A stretch of 58,068 nt of DNA, from positions 1 through 58,068 of the forward strand of contig JABANP010000327.1 of assembly GCA_013115135.1 (NCBI GenBank), read 5' to 3'. This DNA comes from Perkinsus olseni. Taxonomy: Eukaryota > Perkinsozoa > Perkinsida > Perkinsidae. The notes beneath the pieces were generated by a model, which did no database searches, was not told the origin of the DNA, and saw nothing but the letters and a program-made list of their open reading frames with translations. The translations under genes and the position numbers were made by a program. This document shows positions 44,101 through 55,885 of the stretch, piece after piece; position 1 is the stretch's first letter; each line of letters begins with the position of its first letter.

Positions 44101-45450
44101 ATTTGAACGTTGTAACTCGCCACATCGTTGGAGGAAATTACGCAGTACCGTTTTATCCCAATTTGTAGAACGGTTTACGGAAGAGTTTGGCGTAGATTTA
44201 GATAGACTACACTGACATTTAGTGCGTCGTCATGGTACACGTAGAATTTGCTGTGGATAAGTAATATTCATGAGTAACCAGAATCCGATAGGTTTTATAG
44301 AATACTTGATATGATCAATCTTCCAAACGATTAAAATTTTGCACGCGTATTTGGCGATTGTGATCAAATATCTCGGAAATTTTTACATGGACGTTTTACC
44401 CCATATCTTCGTACACTTCTCGCTCGCCTCTTACTCGTATACCTGGTGGTATAGGGGAAGCTAAGAGGAGGGTATAGGCTCTGTGAGTAGACACGTATAG
44501 ACGACATACTTGACAGAAAACAGAGTCGAGAAATTCTAAACGCGGGGTTTTTTAGACCGGATAACTCAAACGATGACAGTCGTGTTATTATAGTATAGAT
44601 TGTACGTGCACTATTATCTGTTCTCTGTATTTCTCTGTCCTGTCAGTGCTCGGCCTTCTCAAGCTCTCATTGCTTACTCTCTTATTGGCTATGCTGTCAG
44701 TACGTACTTATCTCTTTCCCCTATGTCTAGCGTTGCCAGTCGGACTCGGGCGAAACGGGCACGCCCTCTATCTCCTCTTGCGTCGGGGAGATCGGACCCA
44801 CAACAACATTTCGGTGCACAGGTTGTGTCATGTAGACAGTGCAACTGTATCTCCTCAGTAACCGTCAGGCCACTGGCCTTCCCGATCTCCGGATGACTTT
44901 CCCGTCGTGGAGGAACAGCAAGAACGCAAGAATTCAAGCGTTACTCGGTTACCAAGCCAGTCACCCTGGCTCAAGTTTCGTCGCTTTACTTTGCATAACG
45001 CAATCCATTCAAGCAAACAGAAGCACACAAAATGGTTACAAGTGTCACAAAATGTTTCAATCATCAGCCGAACCCAGTCGGAGAGAGATTTCACACAAGC
45101 TCACGAATCCTCCAACTCCTCGTTCTCGCTGACGCACACTGCATGAGCCAGCCGACCGTCAACGTCGACGCAAAGAGCCTGGCAGCAAGATGCTGTTATC
45201 GATGATGAGACGACCTCCGTTCTCACCCCGGAGTCCACGGAGCACTCATGATCGTCAGTTGCCAATGAACCCTCCTCTGGACTTCTCTCCGGCGACAGGG
45301 CTACAACCCGTTCCCGCAACAAACGCTTGCAGATCGAACCTGACACTATTCGTCGAAGGCATGGGACAAACAGACATTTCGAAATATTCCACGCTATCAA
45401 GATTGCTCTGCGCTGTGCTACTCAAGAGAGAGTTCCTCTGACTGAGCTTG
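41130..45450. other. Gene-poor interval with small repeats
   Basis: No gene recognised. A block near 41817 (AGCAGAATCCGTCGCTTCGC then TCCGGGGGTTCTCTAGCTC) is repeated near 42591 (AGCAGAACCCGTCGCTTCGC). GTTATTATAGTATAGA preceded by CGATGACNGTCG occurs at 43858 and again at 44571, about 0.7 kb apart. A palindromic CGAAAGTTTCGTTACGAAAC lies near 42661. Minus-strand Cys-containing open frames at 44855-45400 might be 3' sequence of the VPS41-like gene, but show no RING pattern. Confidence 0.4.
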
Positions 45451-45454
45451 TCTC

Positions 45455-45545
45455 AGACGAAAAAAAGAAAAATTTTGTCTCATACGAAAAAAAGAATAAT
45501 TTTGTCTCGTACGAAAAAAGGATAATCTCGTCTCGTACGACCAGG
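45455..45545 (+). repeat. Three-unit tandem repeat
   Basis: About 27-bp units of the form TTTTGTCTCATACGAAAAAA followed by AGAATAA, repeated three times with the variants CTCGTACG and GGATAATC. Confidence 0.7.
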
Positions 45546-45649
45546 CTTACATCGAGACGTGTTCTCATCGTAATATACCGGCACTCCTCCGAGTGCCCGT
45601 CGACGGCTCTTGTCACTCAAGGTGCCCAACTCCGCCCGCAGGAGATCTT

Positions 45650-48600
45650 TATCCGAGGATAGCAACGTGACCTGATACAACGGCACTTTCGGGCAGCACT
45701 ACATAGATCCGAGAGAATCCCCTCGGACGTTGCTCAGTCGCGCTCGATCGCACCCCTTGCAAGTCCACCTTTCTGGTAACGACAACCACCCCGTTCGGGC
45801 GCCCAGGATTTTCATAACCGATCGAATTCAATTTTGGAAGCTCTCGAGTATCCGGTATGGACTCGACAGATTTTCTTTCAGCGGCACCGCTCACCTCAAG
45901 CTCGCATCGTGACAACGCTGATACCACATTTTCCGCAAGTTCATGCCAACCGAAGAAGTCCTGAGGGACTCTCCTGAGGATCTGTGCCGGCCTGAAATGC
46001 CGAAATATCTTAACTATCGTAGAACGCACGCTTCCACATTTCCATCACCGAATTAATCCTGCGCTAGACTCTCAACAGTCGTTCGTCCGCCAGCCACGAC
46101 CAACTCCCACAACGGAAGTAAAATCGCAAAAAAGACATAAAATCAACCCATCTCATCTTACGCAATTTTCAAATATCCCCCTTCCCCCCTACCTAGCTTC
46201 CACAGGAACAGTGTCGATGCCTTCATTTTCAATATGATACTCAACTGCGTGGATGAGCTGCGGCAGCAGACCGGGGTGCTCCAAAGCGAAATCGACCACC
46301 CGCCGCCACAACCCGACGTCCTTCAGAGGAGCTATGAAGTCAACGGCGAGCGCCCTGAAAGTAATAAATAGTCAAAGTCGATTGGCATACAGCTGGGAAT
46401 TTTTTTTGCGAAAATTTCTGATGCCGAAATTTTTCTACGCCTCTGCGCAACGATCGAAAGAGGATGAATAGCGAAAAAATTAGGAAGCAGGAATGAAACA
46501 GCCTGATGAGGAATCTTAGGTCGACTTCGGTCTATCACAGAATCCCTAAAGATCCTTCCCCTGCCCACTTACAGATCTCCGACTGACTCGTCGAGAAGGA
46601 CTGAGAGTGCCTCTTGCGTCCGTCCGAGATGCCACAACAAAAACGCTCGGCTTTCTCGAAGGCAATGGTTTGCTTGGGGATGAGCATTACCTAACCTACT
46701 TTGTATCTTCCACGGATCAACCTAAGATACTCACATTTCTGCAGAACCTTCTTCAGATCCACATAAGATCCCGATGGGTGGCTGGCCGTATCGAAGTTGC
46801 AGCCGAGGTTCACAATTTCGCGCAACAATTTAATCAAACCTTCCGGTTCGTATTCAAGAAATAAATCAACCATACGGTTCAAATACGGCATACCTGAAAA
46901 AATGAGAGAAAAATACCCCTGCCAGGGATCGAACCTGCGACACTCACACACTGCAGGTTGGCCCTTAGTGATCAGCAAGTACTTCAGGTAGCAGTGCAAA
47001 AGCCTCGACTCTCCATCAAGTGTCGCCACCACAGAGCCCACCGGGAACAAAGCCTGACCAATAAATTTTCCATAATTTCGTGGCGCGCGAAATTTCCTCA
47101 CCATGTTGTCAGAAAGCACGGCACATGTCGCCAGAGGGTTGGTTCGGAAGAGCGTCAGCATATGGCGAGCCACCCACTGCCGAACTGCCGTCGATGATTG
47201 TAGCTTACTCGGATCCGAAATTATACTGAAAAATTGAAAACTAATCTCATAAGAACTGAAACGGCTTTTTCTCACTTGAAGATCGCTGCAGTGTCGCCCA
47301 GGCGTAAGTCCACGGCGAGGAGGTTGGCCCAAGTCCGAGGATCGAGCGTAGAGGTAGCGGAGGGCGAGCAGCAGGGGAACGTAGTGCTCTGAGATTCGGC
47401 AACGATCGCAGCGAAGTTGACAAAAATGGAAACACAGGAAAGCCTCGCTGCCGACGAGAAGCGCCTGATTATGTAATTCTACAAAATTTTCGCTTCAATA
47501 GAAAAATACCAGTTATTTTCCGGTCAAACATGAAACCCGCCACGAAAAATCCAAAAATCAAATAAAACACAAATGAAACCAAATCTGTATGAAGCTCCAC
47601 CATCGGCAAGACTTAACTCACAGTTCTCTCACCGCGTGAAACTAGAAATTCACAACTCTCTTTCATAAATTTCCTGTCACGAAATTTTCCCGAAAAACCC
47701 CGACCAGCGATCATACAGGGCATCACCTCTCTCCCTTGACGGGTCGACCTTCATCACATCATCATAACTCTCTCCCTCAACTTCCTCTCCCGCCATCCTC
47801 AGCGCTGGTGCCGGTCTCCTCAGGCGGAGGGCTGTGCTTCATAGACCAGTTCACCGTCCAATACTGACATCAAACGCCACCACTTCCGACCGGTCTATGA
47901 AATCTTCCAATCAACCCTTCGCTGCGAGGCCTGGATTTTAATGTAAATCGATACCAACTTTACCCCAGAAAAACTCAGACAGACGGTCACTACGACTCAC
48001 GAAGCCAGGTGTGAATCTTCCTGTTCTCGCCTTACCTCCGGTATAACCTCTCCGATTAACTTCACCAATCGCGTCTCCGAGTAGAGTTCCCTTGGCCACC
48101 GCTGCAGCAGAGGGAGTAGTCGACTTGGCTGGTGCAGTATTACACTGCAACAACAAGCCACTAAAAAACCTTCATAGAAAATTAGTCGATTTTTTCCTGG
48201 TTTTCCGAAGAAGTAGAATTTTTTGTTTCTGATTTCCGCGAGGAAGTTCCGAGACTGAAAGTTACCCCGAAGCTCGAGTAACGGGAAAATGTCAGTCCAT
48301 TAAAAATTTTATTACATTTTTACATCAAAAACAAATGCCGCACTCCACGATGTCTGCAAAGGTACCATTATTATAAAATCAGTCTTTTCTTCCGAACGAG
48401 TGTCAATTTTTCAAAGAGGATAGGTAGTTTCGTCAGCACGGATGTCATTGAGGAGACCGTCGTTACCGTAAACAACAGTATGAACGCCGCAGCCCGGAGC
48501 ACTACCTGGTGATGGTTTTATCATAAATTTCGCCGTCCAGCAGACCGCTCTCCTCGGCAATTTTAACGTCGATCGGTAGGTAGCCGACAAGATACTGCAA

Positions 48601-51600
48601 AGCGTTGTGTGACTCGAATTCACTGGCGATGGACGTCCAAATAGATCTGGAAAGGACGCTGGTTCGATCCCCACGGACGGCATCTCACTAGAAAAATTAC
48701 CCGTGTTTCTCGCTGTCTATCAAAGAGGTTAAAGTGGCGGCTCGGTGGTACTCCTTGTCGCTGAGAAGTGGCTGCATCGCCGAACCTGGCGCAGGATAAA
48801 AGTGCTTCAGCCGGGAATCGAACCTGCGACCTCAAGCAGGCATCATCTACAGGTATTTCAGATATGCGTTGAGGAATCGCAAGATTTCAAGATTTCTCTA
48901 CGAAACCCCAATGCAACATACACAAGAATTTCTTCATCGGCGTATTACAAAGTTGCATATCTTATACGTCTGCCCAACCCATTCTATAAACCGCATGCAT
49001 CAACCTAAGATACCCCCCAACTCACTAAGAATTGTCCCGACAGCCTCTGTGCTATCCATAGCCGACGCCACTTGAACCGCCTCCTCGAACCTGCGCAAAA
49101 TTTCCTCCCAACGCCCCAAATCGATCAACTTACTTTCTCTTCGCTATCAGCCACATGGCGTGGTCGAGGAGAGATCTCCGTGTCACCATCACAAACTCAA
49201 CCGGGGTCGTCACGAAGGCTAGGGTTTGGCGGCTCCGTGTGAGCGCCTTCTCGGATGAAGAATTCGGAGGTGAGAATCTTATGAGAGAAATAATTTTTTC
49301 GGGGAAAAATTCCCAAACTTTTCGGAAAATTTTGGGAAAAATGATTTTCATCAGCAGTTTCATGAGCATCTACTGAATCTCGAATGAAAATTATTTCCCG
49401 AGAAATTGTGGCATTTCACAAGAAAAAGTCTTCACCTGAAACCCTAATTCAAAATTTTCAACAAAAAACGAAAAAGAAGAAAATTCGCCCAAAGCGACTC
49501 GAAAAATGACCGTCAATGGCAGAAAATTGCGCAATTTTCCTACAAAACGCAAATATTTCCGCGGAGAAAAACTCACGCCAAGCCCGTTTCAGACGGTAGT
49601 ATCCATCTAGCCTTCACGTCACTTGCACTGATGGGAACCTAAAAATGAACAATAAAATATCGAGAAAAAAATTCTCATCTTTTTTACTCGGTCGGAAAAA
49701 GACGCTTCCCCTTTCAAGTTGACTACGTGGTGGACGAGGGAGTCTGATAAATCTGAGAGGAAAAAATTTCGAGCGCGGCTTTATTTCCGTGAACGAGAAA
49801 TGCTTCGCTCCGCTAGCACGCCAACATGCGCTGTCGGATTTTATGAAAGCTTCGCTTCAACCTAAGATACTACCTCCTGGTGATGATGTATCTTGAGCCA
49901 GTTTGATTCCTTCAACCGGGCAAGTGAGGATGGACAGCTGAGTTGACGAGGTGAAGTCATCGGAATCATTTGGGATACCTGCGACCTCCCCCGTGGCGTG
50001 CCAGAGTCAACCTAAGATACTCACCATCCCCTTTATCAAACAGGCCAATTCCGGTGACAGTAATATCGCTAGTGAATGAGAAGGCGCCAATAACCTGAGT
50101 ACCGTATCTTAGGTCGAAGCACGTAAGATACGCGAGAGCTACCTGACCGTACCGCACAACCGTGCCCTTGCCAGTGCGTCCTGGACTATCCACCCGAGTG
50201 GCCATCAGTCGACAGACCCGAACGACCGGACCCCAGCTCAGTGCGATCAACTCCTCTGTTAGCCAGGAAACTAAAATTTAGAGAAAAAAAGTTTCCGGAA
50301 ATTATGCGAACTTTTTGATTCCCAAAGCATCAGCCGTGTTGAAAAACCGCACTTACACAAATTCCCCAAAATTCACTTTAACGTGTAAAAGACGAGAAAG
50401 CGTTTCATACATTTTTGCGCAAATGTTTTTCCCGAATTTTCCGATATTTTTTTCACGTTTTTTCCCGCGAATTTTGTTGAAACTCAGAAAAGGTAGTCCA
50501 TTGAACACCCGGAATGTTTCGATCTGTAATTATATTTTTCCGAAAATTTTCGTGAAAATCGCGGAGCGAAGCTCACTCTGAGCCGACAGGGCAGCGGCGT
50601 GACTGTCGATGGAGTCGCTGAGGACTGGACGAGGGAGGAAGGTCACCTTGTGCTTGGAGGAAATATCGTATATCTGAACGGACCGTCACTGCGCCACAAA
50701 ATTCCTTCACTGCGCCACGAAATCATTCACTCGCGAAAGGACAGCTTGAAGCTGTCAGCTTCACTGCGCCACGAAATTATTCATTCGTAGAGGGACAGCT
50801 TCACCGCGGCACGAAATTATTCTTTCGGAAAAAGACAGCTTCACTGCGCCACGAAATTATTCTTTCGAAAAAAGACAGCTGCACTGCGCCACGAAATTAT
50901 TCACTCGCAAAAGGACAGTTTCACTGCGCCACGAAATTATTCTTTCGGAAAAAGACAGCGTCACTGCGCCACGAAATTGCCGAGTTATAACCTTCATTCC
51001 CTTCAGATTCGTCCAAGCTATCATGTTGTTCATCCACTTGATATTTGTTATGGTACCTTCACCTGCCAAGAGCACGGGTCAACCTAAGATACCCTCATCC
51101 GTGCCTCACCAGAATGCAAGATGGAGTTGTTGTTGAATAAAGTTCCGCGTTTGGTTAATACCAATTTATAATCCTCCCCTCCGAAAACAACCGACCGGTG
51201 ACCTACGACAGAAAAGGAATCTTAGGTCGACCATGGCAACAAACAAAATACCGGATGCGTAGAGTGGGTGAATCGCGACCGCCCTTACGGAGCGAGGCGA
51301 CCAAGGCTGGCTGGTCTCTACCTGAAAAAAGGGAAAAATTATCCTGAAAATTTCCCGTCTAGAAGATTGGTGTTTCGCCCGTAATACGCGAAGCTTAGTT
51401 CTTGGGAAAGTGAAAAGCGCGAAGTAGCTGTGTTTTTATATCGCCGAGGAAACTCCGTTGGGAAAGAGCAAAAATTGGAAAAAATATGGAAAAAACGAAA
51501 AAAAGTATGGAAAAAATGAAAAATAAAAAAAACTAAGATTGGGGAGAATGAGTAAAAATTCAGAACAGAAAAAACAAAACTGGCATCATGCGATCCCAGT

Positions 51601-53020
51601 ATTGATGATTTTCAGCGTAATCATCCCCGCACTACCGTTAATGGACAGATCCAAATCCGCTGTTATCCGACCGCCCAACGCCTTCAACGACACCACACAA
51701 ATCTGAAAAAATTTTCGCATGCGTGAAAAAATTTGGTAAAATATAATGCAGTACAGATGCGTCTTGAGATGAGCTTGCGACGTATCTTTCACTATAGTCG
51801 GTGTCAATACAGGTTACCTGAAAAGATACGCTAACAAAAAGTCTGAAAAAATTCCCGAGCCATTAACGGAAAAAATATAATTTTCCTTTTCGAGCTAGGT
51901 AAGGACGCTAGCAGCTCTGTTCACGCGCGAATCTGGTTCATGCTACACAGACAGCTGCAACCGAAAATGGAAAAATATACTCAAGACAAAAATTGCAAGA
52001 AAATTCAATCCGATTCAGGCAACAACAGCACCCCAGTCACGCTCGAAGCTCGCGAATGCTACACAGACAGCTACAACCGAATACCGAAAAAATATAATCC
52101 GGAAAATTTTATCAGAATATTTCCACGACAGCACGAAGCTGACGCTAAAAACACTGTTCACGCTCGGATCTCAGACAGTTACTGTAACCCGTAGATTCCC
52201 GGGCACTGCAATAGTGAAAAAACGGGCGTAGAAACAACACTGGCAGTACCCAGAAAAACTCAGCGGCTTCGACGGCATTCGAGGAGGCCGTTCAGAATGC
52301 TGCTCGCTCGCGTGGCGGCCAAATACGAGTCGAGAACCCCTGTTTTTCGGGAAGTAATTAAATATTTTTGGGTAAAAATTTTCATTGATTTTCACTGGTC
52401 ACGGATGTACGAAGTAATACCAAATGTAACCAGTTGGTAGCACGAAAGATACCTCAGTTATTTCCCGCGACGCAGCAAAATTACGAGTCGGGAATCTGCA
52501 AATTTTCGAAGAGCAATTTCCCATAATTTCACAAATTTACTAATGAACATAAAATTAACCCTTCCCAGTGAGAAAAAAATTCCCGAATCCACAACAGAAA
52601 TTATACACGAGAATATCTTCTGGTTTTTTCATGCAAAAATATTCCCGAGAGAAGCAATGCCCGCCAGTTAGCTACTACCGCTCCTGTATGATTGATCCAA
52701 GTCCCAACCATCTTCCCATGGCCGTCAAAAGCATACACCGACCCCTTCTCAGTGCCGATCAACTGCCATCAAGAACATGAAAACAACACCATCACCATCA
52801 AAATCACTACCAACTTATCCTTAGTAACTTTCACAGCGGTCGCCTCCTCCGCAGACAGGACTCGGCGGACGTCTGCTGCTTCTACCAGATGGTAGTCCAC
52901 AATCGGCACTTCGTCATCGTCTTCGCTGTGAACTTCCGAAGGCCCTCGTCTGCGATAGTCGATACTGTCGTCACAGCTAGAGGTGTCAGAAATGATCGCC
53001 TCTCCTCGGACATCAATCAT
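45650..53020 (-). CDS. VPS41-like subunit of the HOPS tethering complex
   Basis: Many minus-strand exons match VPS41 in order. An acidic N-terminus begins at 53020 (SEDDDEVPIVDYHLVEAADV). Then come LIGTEKGSVYAFDGHGKMVG (52.7 kb, first WD repeat), LVLTKRGTLFNNNSILHSG joined to EGTITNIKWMNNMIAWTNLK (51.2-51.0 kb; the G.GPI..IKW..N.IAW signature), and VVRVCRLMATRVDS and VIGAFSFTSDITVTGIGLFD (50.3-50.0 kb). VEFVMVTRRSLLDHAMWLI follows (49.2 kb), then clathrin-type helical repeats (MVDLFLEYEPEGLIKLLREI, 46.8 kb; LLWHLGRTQEALSVLLDE, 46.6 kb; ELAENVVSALSRCELE, 45.9 kb). VPS41 tethers late endosomes and vacuoles before fusion. Introns are mostly 44-48 nt and many carry type A motifs. The C-terminal end is not fixed; no RING motif was found, and the end given is approximate. 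Confidence 0.8.
46691..46734 (-). repeat. 44-nt VPS41 intron with type A motif
   Basis: On the minus strand the intron reads GTGAGTATCTTAGGTTGATC and ends GTAGGTTAG. Splicing joins VLQK to CNAHPQANHCLRE in frame (phase 1). The type A motif starts five bases into the intron. Confidence 0.7.
50095..50142 (-). repeat. 48-nt VPS41 intron with type A inverted ends
   Basis: The intron contains CGTATCTTACGTGCTTCGAC followed by CTAAGATACG, so the type A sequence and its inverse form a hairpin inside one short intron. Splicing joins TVVRYGQ to VIGAFSFTSD. Confidence 0.7.
50687..50985. repeat. About 45-bp tandem repeat next to a VPS41 exon
   Basis: Six to seven units of the form CACTGCGCCACGAAATTATT, then CNTTCGNAAAAAGACAGCTT. 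On the minus strand the first unit grows directly out of the VPS41 exon (ITRQFRGAV), so the array appears to be an expansion of the exon 3' end or of the donor region. Several units keep an open minus-strand frame. Confidence 0.75.
51063..51109 (-). repeat. 47-nt VPS41 intron with type A motif
   Basis: On the minus strand it starts GTGAGGCACGGATGAGG, holds GTATCTTAGGTTGACC, and ends CTTGGCAG. Splicing gives HSGEGTITNIKW, matching the most conserved VPS41 signature, so the boundaries are well supported. Confidence 0.8.
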
Positions 53021-53249
53021 CCTGCCATGAACAAAAAGATATTTGACATGAACGCAAAAGATACTCGCAAATCCTTGAAAATAACACTTGCTATTTAATA
53101 ATGGAATCTATTGAAAATAAAGTAAACGGACACGACTGGAAAAAATACTACACAAAAAAATAATAATTAATTTTTCCGGAGACCCAGCCTGTGAGCAGTG
53201 GTCTAGAAATGCCAGGTCGAGCTGACAAGATACAGAAAAAAAGATACCA

Positions 53250-55079
53250 TCATCGTCTTCCAGTATGAAGGAATACCAATGCCAAATAAAACAATATTTG
53301 CAGCCCAACCGTCCACGCCGCCAAAACTCCCATGTTAACACCCAGGTCCGTATCTTCGAGGTCGAACTGTCGCAAAATCGCATTTGCCAGCCGGCGGCTC
53401 GTCGTGAAACTCCGCAAACATGAAGGCCCCAAAGGCGTAGGTGTGGAAGGCGATGTAGTGGACCCAAATCCACCCAGCTGGAATCTTGTCTCTCGGGACC
53501 ATAAAACCCGCAGACTAGCATGAACATGCCGTACAGACCAGCGCCGAGGGCGATGCCGATAATGTAGTGAGGAGTAGCCGCGCCAAGTAGCATCATCAAC
53601 GACTCTGAAACGACCATGGAGAGGAAGAGATTGAGGAAAAACCAGCCGAAAGCGTTCAGGCCTGCGATCCCTACGACCATTCCGGTGGAGACGAGAGCGA
53701 TGAGGGCTATGCCGGGCAAGGCAGCGAGGAAATTGGCGAGCACAAACATGAGCACATTTAAATTGGAGTTCGCCCTCTCTCGAGCAAAGACCGCTCTGAT
53801 TTCGTCAAAAAATGGGAGAACAGCGACGGCCATGAAAACGAGAAAGGCTTGAACGTAGAAGAGCATCGGAATGTAGTCGAACTGCGTGAGGGAATCGTTG
53901 GAGCGAATGTACATGGTGCCAATCATGAAGGACAACATCACATACATCACAAAGCGAACCCAATAGATGCCGGGGTTCCTCAAATTGTTCATAAAATTCC
54001 TCTTCAATAGCGTCCAAAACTGCACAAGTTTGCTCGGCCGTACCGTCTTCCAGATCTCCTTCTCACTCAGCTGCGTCGGCTGTCCACCGCTGTCGCCACC
54101 GCCAGGAGTGCTCACAGTGTCAGCTAGCAGCAGCTGCATCTGGCAAGTCGGGGCTCGGGGCTCCTTCCTGTACCGTTCGATGAGGCCCTCAACGTCACCA
54201 TGGCCGGGGAAAGTCAGTGTTAGTGAGATTAAGAACGTGCTCGGCAGGGTTGGTGTAGGGCGGGACCGGATAACCGACCTCCGCAAAGTACTCAGGGACG
54301 CGATCGGGAGTGTCGAAGTAGACTACATTGCCCTTGGCGAGGAAGCAGACCTTCGATAAAGACGACCAGATATCGCTGCTAGGCTGGTGGATGGTGACAA
54401 CGACCGTGCACTGGTCCTCGGCGGCGAGCTTCTTGAGGTACTCCATGATATTGAAGGCAGCGGCAGAGTCCAGGCCAGAGGTGGGCTCGTCGAGGAGGAG
54501 GATAGACGGTTCCTTCAGGAGCTCGATCGCGACGCTCACGCGACGCTTCTGACCACCAGAGACGCCCTTCCGGAAGACATCGCCGATGAGGACGTTTTCG
54601 CACGACCGCAGGCCCATCATGTCAATGGCATGTTGAACACGACGTTCTCTCTCACCAGCATCAACACTCTTCGGAAGGGCCAGCCGAGCGCTTTGCCGGA
54701 GCGTCTCCAGAACCGTGAAGGAACCAATGAGACTGTCCTCTTGACTTACATAAGCAGACACCGCTCGGAAGGATACCGTCGATCTGGGCCGCTTGTTGAC
54801 GGAGATGGTACCATCGATCTTGCCAGAGGAGACCCGGTCAGCGAGGATGTCGAGGAGGGTGGTCTTGCCGGAACCAGAAGGCCCCATGATGGCGACAAGC
54901 TGCCCTGGACAGGCGCTACCGGAGACCGAGTCCAGGATCCGCTTCGTCTCGAGCTTCTTGCCGAAGAGGTTACGACGTTTGACGTCGTAGGAGATGCCTT
55001 GCCACTCGAGGGAATTGTTTGTGATGATCTCAGGAGAGGTGGGGTCTTCTGGGAAGTTCATGGGAGAGGAAGATATCAA
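53250..55079 (-). CDS. ABCG-type half-transporter, frame interrupted three times
   Basis: The N-terminal ATPase domain is complete: Walker A GPSGSGKTT (about residue 66), signature VSGGQKRRVS, Walker B SILLLDEPTSGLDS, then HQPSSD. The order of ATPase then membrane domain is that of the ABCG/White group. The membrane part follows (WTLLKRNFMNNLRNPGIYWV, ALGAGLYGMFMLVCGFY) and ends LALVFLHTGRR at 53250. The frame breaks three times. Near 54215, TNTDFP must join GHGDVEGLIERYRK. Near 53490, GFYGP must join RDKIPAGWIWVHYIAFHTYA. Near 53380, EPPAG must join NAILRQFDLEDTDLG. Each join needs exactly one base skipped; two lie at CCC codons. No GT-AG intron fits the second site without deleting conserved residues. 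The gene may be recoded, decaying or mis-sequenced. Confidence 0.8.
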
Positions 55080-55094
55080 CTATCAGTGAATGAG

Positions 55095-55190
55095 GTATCT
55101 TAGGTTGATGATAGGAGGATATGAAAAGAAGTATCTTTCCTACTGAAAACGGTAAGATACGGTCCGGATTCCGCGAAGTAAGATACCACC
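55095..55190 (-). repeat. Type A element upstream of the ABCG gene
   Basis: It starts GGTATCTTAGGTTGATG and ends AGTAAGATACCACC, so the two ends are inverted. An internal pair, AGTATCTTTCC and CGGTAAGATACGG, is also present. At about 96 bp it is the most complete single type A element in the window. It lies just upstream of the ABCG start, in a 5' leader or first intron. Confidence 0.6.
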
Positions 55191-55880
55191 TCACGATTGG
55201 TAGGATTCGTAGGCTACGGATCCGCGTAGCAGAGGATCCACCATTAGCGTGAGTGCTTCGTGAGCTAGCATAGAAGGCATCTCAAACTGCGCGCTACTCG
55301 ATCTCCTACTTGGAATCTTGCAATTCTTTGCAGTGCGCGCGTACGACGACTTCTTTGGCCCGAAGGCTGACGATGATCTTCTTGTTATGGAGACTGCTGA
55401 GGGTCTGTTGGCTGTGAATGGCGCCCGCTTGCCACAAGCGCCCGAAAATGGAAATTCCGAAAAATTCCGATATCGGGCGGAGTCTTCACTTTCCGGACCA
55501 AAGCGTTGGGTGCAGCTCTGACGCACTCAGCGGGCTTGCCAAGATTTTCACGTGGGCAACTCAAAGAAAAAACTTCGAAATCACGTAGTGGCCGGTGGAC
55601 TTCTCAGCCCCCGCGTCCTCCACGACAGGTGGGCCGTGATCGTCTGAAGCTTCTTTCAGGCGGAGTGATGATGGGGATGATATCAGAATCGTTGACAGAG
55701 TCCGAAGGTGAGAGGGTTTTCCATCTCGGCCGCCCGTCCGGCGTCATGTGAGCGTGAGAGCGCCAAAACGGAGTCGAGGTTTTCGGCGTGAAAAATGTTA
55801 ATTCAGTCGAAGCAGTTGTAAAATTTGTCTGAAAAATCGCACCATCAATCCGGCGAGGACGGTTTTTTTTGTTTTCTCTG
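55191..55880. other. Ambiguous open frames between ABCG and protease
   Basis: The plus strand at 55318-55521 (FFGPKADDDLLVMETAEGLL) and the minus strand at 55191-55526 (FTANRPSAVSITRRSSSAFG) both read as possible protein over the same bases. I cannot choose between them and call neither. Confidence 0.3.
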
Positions 55881-55885
55881 TCGCA

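Noticed and set aside
44950..44985. Possible trans-splicing leader sequence (CCCTGGCTCAAG)
   Set aside because: Only the last nine to ten bases resemble the dinoflagellate/Perkinsus leader end, and the following bases are TT, not a GT donor. The upstream part does not match.
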